Under the pieces are notes generated by a model that searched no databases, had not been told where the DNA came from, and worked only from the letters and a program-made list of their open reading frames with translations. From Chaunax sp. Z400 (taxonomy: Eukaryota; Chordata; Actinopteri; Lophiiformes; Chaunacidae): a stretch of DNA of 64,000 bases. Positions 1-13,700 of the stretch are shown here, in pieces. Location: the NCBI GenBank assembly GCA_037577475.1, contig CM075186.1, positions 3,719,501 to 3,783,500 of the forward strand. Reading direction: 5' to 3'. A program made the position numbers and the translations under genes. The first letter of the stretch is position 1; every line of letters begins with the position of its first letter.

Positions 1-1994
1 GCAGCTTTCGGGGAAGTCGGAGGCCGGTGCGTGGGGTGATTCCTCGTCTCAAGTGGGTGCTTTCATAAAGCAAGAGTCAGGATGTGCTCAGAGAAAGAAA
101 AATGCAGTGCAGCATATCAAATCAGGGCCTGATGAGGAAAAAAATAAACACGTCTATGTTCATTGCTTGTGATGCATTAAAGCGCAGACGAACGCCAGGG
201 TCTCGGACTGGAAGGCCCTCTCTGTACAAAGGCACGCGTCATTGTTGAAGGAGCAGAGAGGAAATCTTAACGAGTTAAAAGAACCTCCCAGGAGAAAGAC
301 CAGGAGGGAGAAGGCAGGCTGATAGAAAACACTGGTATTCATTGAGAAGAATGAATGAATAAATTGAAAGCGATGGCATTCCTGGCGATCCTCACGCCAA
401 TGAGACATTATTGATTTCTAAGGAGAAAACGCATTCCTAAAGCATCCAGGGATCCAGGCCTTTTTTTTTTTTTTACTCTTCCTCACTTCTATACCAACTC
501 TGTTCATACAACTCTTAGCCGCTAAACATGTCTCGGGGGTTTCAGCTTGATATACAGCGAAAGCTCACCGTTCCTTAGGCATGCCATTCCAGCTTCTGGA
601 ACAGTGAGTTCTCATCTCCACGGACAGCAAAGGTATGCCTCAACCATCTGTTTCCTTTTGACACAAAACAGTGAATCAGCGCTTTAGTTGTTTTTTTTTT
701 GAGGGAGTGTATCCTGAAAGCCTTTTTTTTCCTGCCAGGATAGGGAGAGAATTGCTGTGAAGATGGTAATCTGTGCTCGGAGGAAGGGAGTGATAAATTC
801 AGTTATTGCTCCTCAACCTATTTTCACACACATTCTTTGAGGCAAACAAGCTGTCCTAAGCATTTTCTCAATTGTTTACAACGTTCATTTGGCATATGGG
901 TACCATTGTATCTGATCCTGAAAGTGGGCTTACATGAAGCTGACGTTGCTGTTTTTAAGACATCGTACTTTGGCGCTGAGCAATAGTTGTGTGCAAAGTT
1001 ATCAGCTCTTTTCATTTCAGGCCTGACACTGGGTGAAAGAATCAGGGATGAGGTGGATAAGAGATCATATCGAAGACAGTGAATAGGTACAGTGATTCAG
1101 GAACGATGGCAGAGATAGCAGATGAAGCTCGAGCTCATGGAGATATGGAGTGCAATCGTGAGTTTATCATACATAGTACAGATAGTCAGAGGATAGCAAT
1201 CAAGAAAATGGTGTAGTGTGTGATAAAGTTGTGTCGTAATCCTGGCAAAATGTCTGAACTTTCACTTTAAACGTTCAAGAACTAAAAATAGAAGATTCTA
1301 AGTGAGTTGATGGCCAATCCAAAGCATCCATTGGTACGCCGTGGTGTAGAGGGGCAAAAATGAAATATGGGCGTCTCATCCGCTTTAGGCTTTTGTCTTA
1401 TCATCATACCAGAACTGCACCTGGCAACCAAACACAGGGTGTGCCTGGAGGAACGTCTGTAGCACTGGTGGTAATCCACTGAGATTAGTGCCCTGTTATC
1501 CTATGATCAATGTGGTTTGTGGATGAAGACTTAGACAATAGCTTTCATCAAATTGAGATACTCCTCATTCTCCATGATGACTGATCTTTATTTAGATAAA
1601 AAGGTAGTTTTTTTATGATGTTGGTTTAAGGGATTTTTATTCAAAGCAAGGTCGCCCACTTCCTCTGTTAAACACTGAACACTCACTCCCTTTGTTCTTC
1701 CACCTCTGAGACGGCAGCGGATGTTGTAACAGCGCTGAATCGGACATCTGTACAAATATGAGGCAGAGAATCAGGACAGTGGTGTGATGCCTTGACGATG
1801 TATTATGTGTGTGACTTTAAAAAAGCATGGAGTATAGTGGTTAGCAGCTAACTCAAACAAGAAGAAAATCAGTGGAAAATATCTTGGAATTGGACAGCGC
1901 TCCCAAAAACACTTTGTTGCGGCATTGTTGCGTGACCTCTATGTATAAAGGACAGACTCTAGCCCTCCAAGAAAAAACACAGTTCTCTCATTCA
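1..1994. other. Non-coding, nothing recognised
   Basis: AT-rich single-copy-looking DNA with short A or T runs. Open frames are short and have no family likeness. Confidence 0.6.
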
Positions 1995-2510
1995 TTTGAA
2001 TGGAGCCAGCCTGGCGATGCAAAAGGTTGAACCTCATTGCATTGGCTCGGCTTTGGTGTCAGGTACTGTTACGGGGGTCGTTTTCCATTGGAGGATAGAA
2101 CCACCTCAGTGTAGATGGCTGTCATGGCGACACCGTGTGAAACTGCCGTGGCGTAGTCTTCAACGTGACACACGCCTCTCCTCCACCTCTCGCGATCCTC
2201 TCATCAGACAGGAACGTCTGTATCTCCTCAAGACTGCGCCCACAAGGAAAAGCTGAGGCCGCTAAAGTAGCTTCGCTGTTTGAATACGGCGGCCATTGAT
2301 TTGTGCTGTGCAGGATATTCCGTGCATGCTGGGCATCGATGACGCAGTAACAATTCTCTCTGACCAATCAGTGGTCTGTAATGTTTCACGTGACCTTTTA
2401 GTACCTGCTCAGCCTTTTTGGAACCGCAGCAAAGGTGGAAAACCAAAAGAGGCGAGTAGAGTCTATTAGAGTAAAGCCAGTTCCATGTAGCGGAAATGCA
2501 GCTTTAGAGC
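1995..2510. mobile_element. DNA-transposon remnant, fish interspersed repeat
   Basis: The block GGATATTCCGTGCATGCTGG (2313-2332), then GCATCGATGACGCAGTAACA, CTGACCAATCAGTGGTCTG and CACGTGACCTTTTAGTACCT, is one I recognise as the interior of a widespread fish non-autonomous DNA element. Inverted-looking flanks fit it: TTTTCCATTGGAGG (about 2081-2094) on the left and GGTGGAAAACCAAAAGAGGC (2431-2450) on the right. Boundaries are approximate. Confidence 0.55.
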
Positions 2511-4099
2511 ACAAAGATATCCTGTTTAGGTGTAGAGCATCTGCCCATTTGCATGCCAGTGTTGGTATAGTATACTGTAGACATGCTTGTTACACTTTGG
2601 GACTGTCAGTTCGACAAAAGGGTCATCAAAAAACATGCGTTGCCCTTGGCCTCTTCAGCTCCAACAATATATAAAGTAACTGTAATTTTTTTGACACCAT
2701 CGTGAAAGAAACCCCTTTTTCGTGTTGTGTGTTTCGGAAGGTGGGGGAAATTTGTTCCCCTTGAATAGCTGTATATCCAAGAATCGCTTAGCAAAAAGAA
2801 GATTAAGTGCACACATTAATCCTGGAGTCAGAGCAATCTTGTAATTCACTCAGTATGCTAATTGCCTGTTCTCTCTCCAGCAAAAGGGTTTACAGGCCAT
2901 TAAATGGCACTGAGCAGTTGACAAAGAACAGCCACCCACCCACCCCTCACCCCTCACCCCCTCTATTTCTTACTTTAACAGGCTGCTGCACACCCACACA
3001 GCACTCCTCTAACAGAATATGTAGAATCTAAGTGTTGCACCCGTGATTCCACAGCAGTTATTTCTCTCTTTTTCCAGTATGAGAGTATAAATGCCATGTA
3101 GTGCTTGTGGTCCAAATAGACCTGACGGTGACAAAAGTGGATCTCTTCATTTATGAATGAACTTTTGATCCTCCTGACACTGAAGGGGTTTGTTTGGACA
3201 CAATTACGCCTGAATACCAAAGTATTCTTATAACATTTGTTCATATCTGACAATTGTACAACTAAACAACAAAAGGGAGTTGAGTGTTACTGTCTCCATC
3301 ACAGTCCTGGTCATGCACAACCCTTCTTCTACCCATACAGAAGAGGATCTAACCCAGGAAAAGTGCAACTCCTAGCACGCTTCTCCTATGTACAGTAGTC
3401 CCCCCCATGTGGAATCGGCAGCCTCAACATGATGGATGTTGTTTCCGATTAGGTTTCTCACCACGGTGATAAAGCCGCCTTGTCAAAACACATTCACAAG
3501 CAATGTAAGCAGATAAACATAGTTGCAGATAATTAGAAGATTTGCGTTTTGCGTCATTTGTGGTACCAACTGCCAAGAACAGGACGGTGACGGATGACTC
3601 GAACAAGAGAATTCGGCATGAAGCGTGTCTGCAAATGTAGCTGGTAATGACCAGAGTGTGTTTTTCAGATGCAGTTAATGAGCACAGCCATTAGACATAA
3701 ATGATATTTTAAAAACCTGGGGAGTAAGGAAATGAAGAAGTACCCGCAGATAGACTGCCTGCAGGCAGCAAATATGGCAAGAACTTCTGGAGGATGGGGA
3801 GCATGGATGACCTCCACGTGGAGTGCTGAGGCTGTCAATCATTTCACTGCTGGCAACTGTGAGAATGGAAGCTCATTACAGGGATACTGTCAGAACCATT
3901 GCCATCTCAATATTCTGTGCAGTTGGCGCTAATCCTCTGTGTTTGACAGATAATCCTTTTATCGATATATTATTTTAATTTCCTCATGAGCTCATTTGCG
4001 AGGGATGTTTGCCACTTTGACTGAGTCGGTGAGACAACAGCTTTGACAATGCATGTATCATGTTTGGGATGTCCTAACCTACATACATGCTGCATCGTG
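2511..4099. other. Non-coding, nothing recognised
   Basis: Contains a short CACCC-rich patch (2934-2960) and an otherwise featureless AT-rich sequence. Confidence 0.6.
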
Positions 4100-4107
4100 A
4101 TCGCGAA

Positions 4108-4335
4108 TAGGAATGGGCATTGATTTTCAAAAAGTCATTAATTCATAACAAATCAATGTTTTTCCCTTGCTTTTACCTGCACCCGGTAGTGATGCAGGAC
4201 TACCACCAGAAGGTGGGGGTAATACACCTGCAGGCTGTTTGCAACCGCTATTAACAAAATTATCACAAGGCAGATTAGTAGTCGATTAGTTCCGAACGAT
4301 TATCGATTGGTATTTTTGCTTGATGCCCATCCCTA
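4108..4335. mobile_element. hAT-type MITE with 8-bp target duplication
   Basis: The left end TAGGAATGGGCAT (4108-4120) and the reverse complement of the right end TAGGGATGGGCAT (4323-4335) match at 12 of 13. The element is flanked by ATCGCGAA (4100-4107) and ATAGCGAA (4336-4343), an 8-bp duplication with one mismatch, as hAT elements make. The 228-base interior has no coding capacity and includes GATTATCGATTGG-type sequence. Confidence 0.75.
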
Positions 4336-4343
4336 ATAGCGAA

Positions 4344-7300
4344 CCCCAAACAGTGCATGGAAATACTGCCCAATGGATGAAAGCAGAGGAATTTGTTCTC
4401 TCCTTTTAAAGAGAAGTTTCGAAATGCGGCACTTAATCCGAAGAATCTGCAGGCTTATTTTGCAACCAATCGCTGCTCACAATGATTGATTAGTCAGTGT
4501 TTGCAGATGAGGCTGCTGTCAAGTTAGAAGGTCTAAATATTTAGAGATACTCAATCACAATCTGATTCTTAAGATGTCAAATGAAAAAAAAATTTTCTTG
4601 CCTATGCATCTTCATTTCTAAGTTGGCCCATTTGTTGTATTTTGTTGCCTCATAAATGAATTTCAGCCTGATGAATGTGGAACTAGTGAGTACAAATTGA
4701 TTACAAAGGTACCGAATAAACCATTTGAGTATTAGAGAACACAAAGATGTGAGAAAAAAGGTCCTCTTTGAGACATTTTGCCTTTTGTTTTTGTGAGGGG
4801 GTGTTTGTCTTTGTTTGCTCCTGGAGTCGCTGTATGGTATGCTATGACTATATATTCTCTCGGGATCTCTGAATGTATTCTGGGGTGATAGCTTCCCGTT
4901 ACTCAGAATATGAGGGAAAGCGGGGGTATGATAAAATGCAGATGAGATGTTAAGGTAAGGCCAGATGTGGGTGGTTGTCTCTCAGGTTGAGAATTTTCCC
5001 GGAAGCTGCAGGTCACAGTGGAAAACAGGCTGCAATGAACGCTCTCCTACCAGCATAGTGTTGGCAGTGAAAAGCCTCTCTGCTCGCTTCAGAACAGAAG
5101 AATGTATTCCATGTAGAATCCACACCACAACCCACAACTAGACTAAAAAAAGAACCTATTCACCATTTTTAAATGTTCACACTTCTCTTCTATTAAGTAA
5201 AATTCATGTTGTTGTTTTTTTTACAATCTGGGCCCTGTTTTTCTCATTTTTAGTCATTTTTCTTTTTGATTTCATTAAATATTTTCTCGCGTTCCTTGTT
5301 GAGATCTGGGAATGTAGTAATGTCACTGAAAAACATGAACACATATCCTCTGAGGTTATACCACAAAGGAGTCGACAGCGGCGAGAAATAAGTTACACCC
5401 CAAACTGTTTGTGTTTGACCCAACATGCTCGCTGTAAATATGTGTGCACAATTTATCTATGCAATAAGGAATTTCAGTTTTGAACCTGCAACATAGTGCA
5501 TTTTTTTCATAATTGATGGCTAAAGCTACAGAAGTAAAACCCAGGCTGTAAAACCAACAGGCTAAGTTCTCTGTTGATTAAAGGTTACATATTATTTCTA
5601 ATAATACAGTTTTCTTTTATCCCTTCTAATGAGACTGTAATAGCTATATATGGCATGTCTGAAAAAGCAGGCTCACAGAAGATTATTTGCATGAAAAAGT
5701 GACATTTTACAATTTGTCAATAGGTAGAAACAAGAAATTATACAGCGAAGAGCTTCCTTAGCACTTGGCACATTGTTTCTAGCTCCAAAGCGAGATTAAA
5801 AGCAATAGATCGAATATTGATGGGATTATTTACCGCAGGAGCCACAGTTTGGATTTAAAGTGATAAATCCAGGGTTTTTTGTGAAAATCTCACTTATAGA
5901 AGCCTTAGTATCTCCTAATATAAATGGATTTAGCACATAACATTCATAAAAAAAGATTTTTTGGAGCCCTTGTGTTTGTGATAAAGGCAGAAAGGGTAAC
6001 TTGTGGAAAGACTGGGGATTTATAAAAAGTTGACTGGATTCCCTCCACATTTGGCCACTTCATAGCTTTTTTTTTAACGGGGTCTCAAAAAACAACCGAG
6101 TAAAATCAGGCCATCTCCACACACCCTTTGACGCCTCCATTCTTCATCTCACAGGCAAGTGGCATATAAGAGGATCTATCTTTGTGAACGGTTTTCAGCC
6201 TCCAAAATTACAAACAAACCAAAGGCGGGGGATCGATAGAGTGTGTCTCAAAGAATGATGAACTGGCACTTCACAAGGGGAAAATCAATGCTGCACTCCC
6301 TTTCTCTCCCTCTCCTCCTCTCTCTATCTTTACGTCCTAAAGCCTCTTCGCCATCCTCACATCGCAAGTGTTTAAGTGTGTTCACAAGTGTGTGGCTCAG
6401 GGCAGATTCACCTCCCTGTGATTTAATGCTCCTTTTGTTTCTTATTCCTTTTTAGCCTGGAAGACCCCGCACTCCCATGTGTGAGCACACCCACCAATAA
6501 TGGCCCATAGGATACGCAGTGGAAGTAAGTGCCTCTGGTCACATTTACTGCTTTAGCGGTCCTCCTCCCTTTGCTGCCCCTATAAACCTCAGCTCATCCC
6601 ATGCAGACGTATTGATCAGTGCAACATGGCAATCTTTAAATCACAACACAGCGCTTAACATGAAGTCGCTAACGTGTGACCATTTATTTATTACATTTAT
6701 TGCACATCTCGGACAGTCGACTGAATAGCGGCATTTTTACGGCGTCTGTATGTACAGTAGTGTTGGGGGTGAGAACATACAGAGCATATAACAAATAAAA
6801 GGAAGGAAGAGGAATTAATGATATATCTTTAATGTGAGATTAATAAAATTCCCCAAGGGGAAAATTTAATTCCAGGCTAAGGAATGAACTTTTTTTACTG
6901 GCGATCTTTGATGATTATATTCTCAAAAGAGATGAGCATCTTCTTGATGACTATGCTTTTAAAATGTTTTAGCAATAGGAAATCAAGACATTATTTTCAA
7001 ATAAGTAAAAAAAAATACTCATTAAAGTTTTGCTTTTTTTGTTGCTCCAAAATATGCGACTGCAGTTTGTAGTATTTACTGAGTGACTGCTTCTCCTCGG
7101 AGAGGTCAAGCTACCCATTGGAGCATTTGGTCCAATCCCCTGGTCCCCCTCAGGCCTTAAGCCCTGAAACATCACGACAATGGCTCACGCTGCAGACTCA
7201 GATCATGTTTTTACACGACAGTATGAGCATCACAAAACACATGAGATCTCATCTTTTAATGGATTCGTAGGAGGATGTTTCAACCAAAGCCTCTTCTTTG

Positions 7301-9385
7301 TTTCCTTCCCTCAGCCTGAAAAGCTAACATACTGTCACCACACTGCAGCAAACTAGTCATAAAACCAGTTCAGAAATCAATAGATTTCAGTTCATTTTCA
7401 TCATATACAAGGATGAGTGTAAACAGTCAGGTCGAAACAGATCAGATTAGAGGAAAAAAAGTCAGAACTGGGTCACTTTAAACCGAAGTGTGAAAGTTAG
7501 TTGACATCACCTGAGCTTGAGTGTGAGAGGCCTCAAGGGCTCAGAATGGTATAAATAGGAATGGGACAGGACTTTGGTTCATAACACGTTATCTCATGGG
7601 TTTGGGACTTTTTATTTTATATTTTGCACTTTCTTTACAGCAAAAGGGACCCTAAGAGCCTGATTTAAACATCTGCTTGTGCCTTTAAGAGTGGATGAAA
7701 GGCAATTGTCAAATAATCATTCATGTCAGAGCAGCGTCATATAATCTTGTAGATGCCTCATGAGTATTTATTATTTATATATTTTTTTCCATTTAATAAG
7801 CCCATACAGGCATTCATGTGAACAAGAGCAGTGCACATGAATTAAATTTGAATGACACAAATTCAAATGAAGAACATTAACATTAAATACATTAAAATAA
7901 ATAAAAAGGAGAACACATTCATATATATATATATACATTCAATAATTAAGTCCATAATTAAATCTTTTTTTTTCCTCCTCAAACACCACTCATGACAATG
8001 CATTGAACTATGGGTAATTTCCTCAGACAATGTCTGCAGAAATGCAAACTTACAGAAAGTGGTCATAAAGGGCTCTAAATGATCTCTCTAAAATCTCTTC
8101 ATGTACTCCACAATTTGACAGTGGAGTTTGTGTGTACAAGTGTACATCTGGATTGTACCATTATCTTTGTATAGGGGGGTTTCACTTTTTGTAAAATTGA
8201 TCTTTATGATCAACTTTATCTGGTGTGATACTTGAAAATGTACATATCAATAGCATGTTGACATTATAGCATTTTGTTCCAGGGCTGGAGAGTCTTGTTT
8301 GTTCTTTTACCCAATTTCTTACCCTTTACACCAAAACCACACTCTTTGCCTCACATTCGTTATGTATGCACGTAACTCCACATCAGTGGGAGGACTGTGT
8401 GTATGAAAGCAGTCTGTCAGTCTGTCACTCTGTCCTGGGCGTTACCCGCTGGTGTGATGTGGGTGAGCTCTGGAGGGAGGAGGGAGGAGGAAGGCAGTGC
8501 TGTCAGATGTGCAGAGCTCTTCCTGTCAGACCTGCCGTGTGAAATTTAGGGTTGAGAGATGAAGCTGGAGACAGGCATCCATGTGGGGTGAAGGGAGTGG
8601 GGGGTTATCTGTCTGTCGTCTGTCTGTCTGTCTGTCCATCTGTCTGTCTCTCTCCTGGGGTGTAGCTGAGGAGCTGCTGTGTGTCAGTAGTTACACATTC
8701 ACAGTACATTCGGGGATTTTGACAAGCCGCTCTGACACCTCCACACTCTCCACCCTCATTTTCATGTCCTCTCCAGCTCCCCCACTCTGCTATTCAACAC
8801 TGTACTGCATGTTCTCTACAATCATGATGAAAAGAAACCCCCAGCACACTGTTCTCACATTTTCATACATTAAGAGATGTGATGTTAAAAGGAAGTCTTC
8901 ATATCCACTGAAACATGTTGGCTGAAAAGCTTTTATTAGAGCTTTCAATACCATTCTGTGTACTGCACCTGTTCATAATGGGAATACTGTCATTATAAAT
9001 GTGACATTAATGGAAAATGTAACCTTGGATGCGATATAAGAGAATTCCTCATTCCTGGGGCTGCATTGTCATCTGTTTCTTCTTCTGTGGATTACTTGTT
9101 TGGTACATACTGGTGGCTCGAGAGAGAATTCGCTTTACCCTTCCTTGGCGTATGCCAAAAAGTGGCGACGTTTGGAGAAACTGCTGCTTTCAGACTGCAT
9201 TGTAACCCCAGTGGAAATGTTTTCACATACTCTCCATCTAAATTTGGATTAGTATCTGTGGAAAAAGGGCACAATGAAAAAATCAGAGGAGGCTCAGAAA
9301 ATCCAGATATGTCACAGTAGGTATTTTCTCAGGGGAAGAAAAGTTTGCATGTCGTACTTTTTACAGCACATGCATCCATACACAG
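4344..9385. other. Non-coding, simple repeats only
   Basis: Besides the CTGT run, it has an (AT)n run at about 7920-7935 and a small GGAGGGAGGA patch near 8472. At 6853-6875 TTCCCCAAGGGGAA is a short palindrome that may be the end of a decayed retroelement. No exon recognised. Confidence 0.6.
8608..8652. repeat. (CTGT)n tetranucleotide repeat
   Basis: CTGT units with a few interruptions (GTCGTC, CCAT). Confidence 0.85.
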
Positions 9386-9600
9386 CAACATGAGAATAAA
9401 ACAATGCAACGTGAGAATAAAACAATGCAACATGAGAATAAAACAGTGCAACATTACATGAGAATAAAACAATGCAACGTGAGAATACAACAGTGCAACA
9501 TGAGAATAAAACAGTGCAACATGAGAATAAAACAATGCAACGTGAGAATAAAACAATGCAACATGAGAATACAACAGTGTAACATTAGAATTAAATAGTG
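9386..9600. repeat. 21-bp minisatellite, about 10 copies
   Basis: Tandem units of the form AACATGAGAATAAAACAATG-C, with A/G changes at fixed sites (AACGTG versus AACATG, CAATGC versus CAGTGC). The fourth copy is preceded by a 6-base insertion AACATT; the last copies are more decayed. Because 21 is a multiple of 3, both strands stay open and give repetitive peptides that are not genes. Confidence 0.95.
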
Positions 9601-9639
9601 AGGCATGGTGGTGGTTAAAGTGACAATGCTTATTATAAT

Positions 9640-10265
9640 AGTGTGCGATTGTTATTGTCCATCAGATGAGATTACAGGGATTACAGAGGGACAGTGTGTT
9701 TGGTGGATAAGAGCAGGGGGAAGATGTGGCAGTATGGGATGGGGGGGTGGATGGAGGGTGTTGAGCAGCCTAGCTGCCTGGGGGAAGAAGCTGCTACAGA
9801 ACGGTGTTGGCCAGCTTCTGATGCTCATCAGCCTTTAGCCTGATGGCAGGTCTGTGGGAGGAGTAGGAGGGATCCTTGAGGATGGAGGAGGCTCTGCGTA
9901 TACAGCGATCCAATCCTGGTAGATGTCCTGTATAGAGTGGCTGGCCAGGACGCTCCCAACAGCCTCTGTAGAAGGTGGTGAGGGTTGGGCGGTGGAAGGC
10001 TGGCGCTCTCTTCAGTCTCCGCAGGAAGTGAAGGCGTTGTTGTGCCTTCTTTGTAGTGTTGAGAGCCCAGCTGAGGTCATCAGAGAGGTGCACCCCTTCT
10101 GACCCTTTCCACCATGGAGCCACTAATGTACAGTGGAGAGGTCACCATGGTGACCTCCTGAAGTCAACAACCAGCTTTTTAGTTTTGTCCACATTAAGAG
10201 TCAGCCTGTTGTCGCTGCACCATCCTACTAGGTGTTCCACCGCCGCCCTGTGGGAGGGACATTAT
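9640..10265 (-). mobile_element. L2-like LINE fragment, reverse-transcriptase C-terminal part, broken
   Basis: On the minus strand, pieces of the reverse-transcriptase end are recognisable in order: HLVGWCSDNRLTLNVDKTKK with LVVDFRR (about 10240-10160), LSDDLSWALNTTKKAQQRLH then FLRRLKR and TTFYRG (about 10095-9960), then SSILKDPSYSSHRPA (about 9890-9840). The frame changes between pieces and stops interrupt it. The 5' part of the element and its endonuclease are missing. It is a truncated, dead copy; neighbouring open frames on both strands are by-products. Family assignment to L2/CR1-type is from the motif order. Confidence 0.85.
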
Positions 10266-10732
10266 TAATCAGAACCACAATCATTTGTTGAATTTGAACA
10301 GGTGATTTAGTTACATATCCCTTATAACATGTGCATAACCCCAACAAGGTCCTTGTATGTATGGAGAAAAAGGCCAGACACTTTAAGACAAACCCAGAAA
10401 AGCTGTTCTTTCGACAGCAGTCCTGTTTACATCCCTGGCTCACAAGGCTGGCAGCATTAATCAACTTATTGCGCTCTGCATAATTTTCAGCATCATCCTG
10501 CAGCAGAATGATTAGCCTAAGGGGTAAAAAAAATAAAATAAACAGGGACGGCTGAAAGTTGCAAATTATATTTTAATTTATTTATTAATTTTTTGCCCCC
10601 CTCCCTTGTAAGTCATCATGACAGAGCGGAGGCCTCTATCTCCAAACTCTGCAGAAATATCAATATGGATTTAGGAGTCTCCCTGAAGCAAGGTCCTCAG
10701 CTAATTAAATCTGTAATCACTTTTTAAAAAAA

Positions 10733-10753
10733 ACACACACACACACACACACA
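10733..10753. repeat. (AC)n microsatellite
   Basis: About ten AC units preceded by poly-A. Confidence 0.9.
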
Positions 10754-13700
10754 AGCAAGGGAGGAAGGGTAAAAAGGGTGTGTGTGGCTGTTTAAATGAG
10801 ATCCAGTGGAGTTTAATTTAACAAAGACAGCTAATTGGGTCAGAGCTCTGTATACTCATAAAGCACAGAAGTTGTTTTCTCTCGGAGTTCAGCCACCTCC
10901 TAGAGACGGAGGCGCAAGAGAGGTTATGACGGAGCGGAGCCGCTGCCGTGAAGGCTTCAACAAATGGGTGTTTTATGTTGTCTTCAGGGTTGGAAACCTG
11001 TTTTAGAGTGAGGAGAGTAATGCATTTCAAAAGAGCTTAGTGACAGGAGTGAATTTTAATAAAAGGGGGGCAACACAGATGCACAAATCCATGATCCCAT
11101 TTTTCATCTCGAGAGGAGGGACCGCTCAAACAAGGTGTTGAGTGCCTCAACGAATACAATCTGACTGCTGGAGTGTCAAACTCATCACAACCTTTCTTTA
11201 CCTCCTCTATATATCGTGTCACAATGTGACTCATCACTCCAGACTGATTTTGACTTCAACAGGTTCATGAAGTTTTTGAAGACATTTTGAAATAAAGTGG
11301 CTTCATTCATCAGGCACAGTGTGGCCGTACAGATCACAGATACACCTAAAGCTTTGCCACCGAGATGAGGACCTAGACACAGTTTGGTTAGTCAATTCGC
11401 TTAAAATCCGGCATGAAACGTTTAAATCCTGCATTTGAAACAAAGACAGCCGTTCGCATTTTCCATTCAGAGTGCAATTTTTTCCTACAGTGGTGAAAAG
11501 GCAGGGTTTGGATTGACACAAGGACAATACAATATGTGTGCATAGTGAGTTTTGAGTGAGTGACAGAGAAAGTAGCAAAAGCAAGTTCAGCTGAGGAATA
11601 GGGTAGCAGCGAGTTGTCAATCAATAGCAGTCAATGTATATGGATAGGCTACAGCGCAGCAGCATCGAAAGACTGAGAAAAAGTTAAGACAGTTATTTCC
11701 CAGTTATTGTTTTATTCTGGAAGCTAAGCAATAAAGAAGGGGTGATTAGCTTTCCTGGTCGAGCTTAAACCGATGGAGCGCTAGCAGCATGCGGCTAGTT
11801 AGCAGGAGCCCTGGGATTGCCGGTGTTTTTGCTGTCAAAACAAAACTTTGTGTCTTACATAATGTATCGTTAGTAGGCCTCTCCTTGGTGTCCGGCCATG
11901 ATGGTTACACTGTCTGCTGTTTTCAGCCCGGCCCCACAAGAATGGCTAATAATGCCATTGTGATGTTCACATTGACTCTGGTGCGATGGGATCTATTTCA
12001 GATGGTTTGTTATCAGCTTTGTTATGGAGACTTTATTAAAACCATTATTGTTGGGTTGAGTCTCGGTCTATCAGACGTCTTTTTCCTTGCTTGCTGTTGG
12101 TGTCGTATCACAAAGGTATTGTGGTCAAGCGGTTATCATCACAGCCATGAAATATGTCTTTAATTTGTTATTATTGTTATTATAAGCATGGTAATAAAGC
12201 CTATTTGATCATATCAGTAAAACTCTACAAGCTGGTTCATGTCTGTTGTTCATTGTTTCTACATTTGTTTATATTTTGTGTGCAAACACACTCATAACAT
12301 CCATATATTAATGGCTCAAAACTGATCTTTCTTTGTGTTGGCTGTTGGTCCATGAAATAAAAGTTTACATACATAAGTAGATTCAACTATAAGATTACAT
12401 GATTGGTTCCAGCAGTGATATTGATAGCATTTGTTTTGTTTATTTTATTGGGACATTGCATCATTGTTTGCACTTGGCATATCATAAACACAAACATGTC
12501 CATTTTTACATAACATAAATACAAACACAGGCAAAAATAAACAAAAACAAAAGAAAAAAAGAGAGGAAAAATAAATCCCCTCTATTTCAGTTGGTCCACC
12601 TTACAGGAAATGTCAGTATTTTAGCATTTTACAGTATAATATATCAACAAATATGATATCTATCAAAACATCCAAATCCATAAGAATAATTGAATTCCTT
12701 ACAATGATAAAAATACATTTCTAGACAATAACAGCTTCAGTTGCTCTATCAATAATCAATATTTAATAAAATTTATGAATTATTAATATAATCTGTTCAA
12801 TCAATATTTATGCCATTTAACCAGAAAAGCAACGAGGACATGCAGTTTCATTATTTTCACTCAAATAAACATAAGGTTACTTCTCCTCAGTCAATTAGAC
12901 AGAGTTATAACACACATTTAGATCAATTTAATCATTTCTGCCTCAAAGTAACAGCAACTCTGTCAGCTGTACACCTTAGTAATCCCTGCTACACATTAAC
13001 AGCACTTACTGAAATAAACACTTAGAGAGGCAGAACATTGTGGTATAAGGAAAAAATATATAAGCAATAATGTGTTTATCTTGTTGTTAGCTGTGCATAA
13101 TAAATATATTAAATAGTGGCAGGATGGACAAACACGTACACGTCATAAAGGACACACATGAACAAAAAAAAGGACAACATGTCCAGGATTGGCTCATTAC
13201 TTCCTCTCTTCTCCAGTTGAATTTTAAACTGTATCTCCGGTTTCTCTGTGAGCTGCAGCTCTGAGGTGGTGACCTTGCGCTGCCTTCATCCTCTGTGTTA
13301 CTCACATTTGTGACTGTCCCCGGGGCTCCTCGTCTAAAGACTGAAGAGGCAGGAGGGCCAAGCGCAGTATGGCAGGGTCAGCCCTACCCTGGAGAAATCT
13401 TCACAGCGACCTGATTTCTTTGAGTCGCACCCAATATTCCCCAGATCTTCTCTGCTCATATCCACCTGATCCTCCTTCAGAGCCACTTTAACGGAGGAAA
13501 AAATTCTTAAACAACGCTGAAGCCAGAGTAAGAGACCAGTCGCTTAACCGTGGATTGCATTGCAGTTGCAGATTTCTTTTTTTCTTTCAATGTCTGGTTG
13601 TGACTGTTTTCACGAATCCTCGTCAAAAAGGCACATTTTTCAAAATCAGTGCAGATAGTGATGCGTCGAGATGGACCTCTCAACACAGATAGTCATATTA

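Noticed and set aside
9329..9598. Repetitive proteins on both strands over the minisatellite
   Set aside because: The repeat unit is 21 bases, which keeps any open frame open; the peptides are by-products.
9386..9600. CRISPR array
   Set aside because: Units are contiguous with no unique spacers, and the host is a vertebrate.
11789..12163. 124-codon open frame with hydrophobic stretches
   Set aside because: No family likeness and no partner exons; hydrophobicity can come from T-rich sequence.
12430..12570. LINE end on the minus strand
   Set aside because: Looks like LINE-tail composition (CCCAATAAAATAAAC reversed), but no second copy or coding motif supports it.
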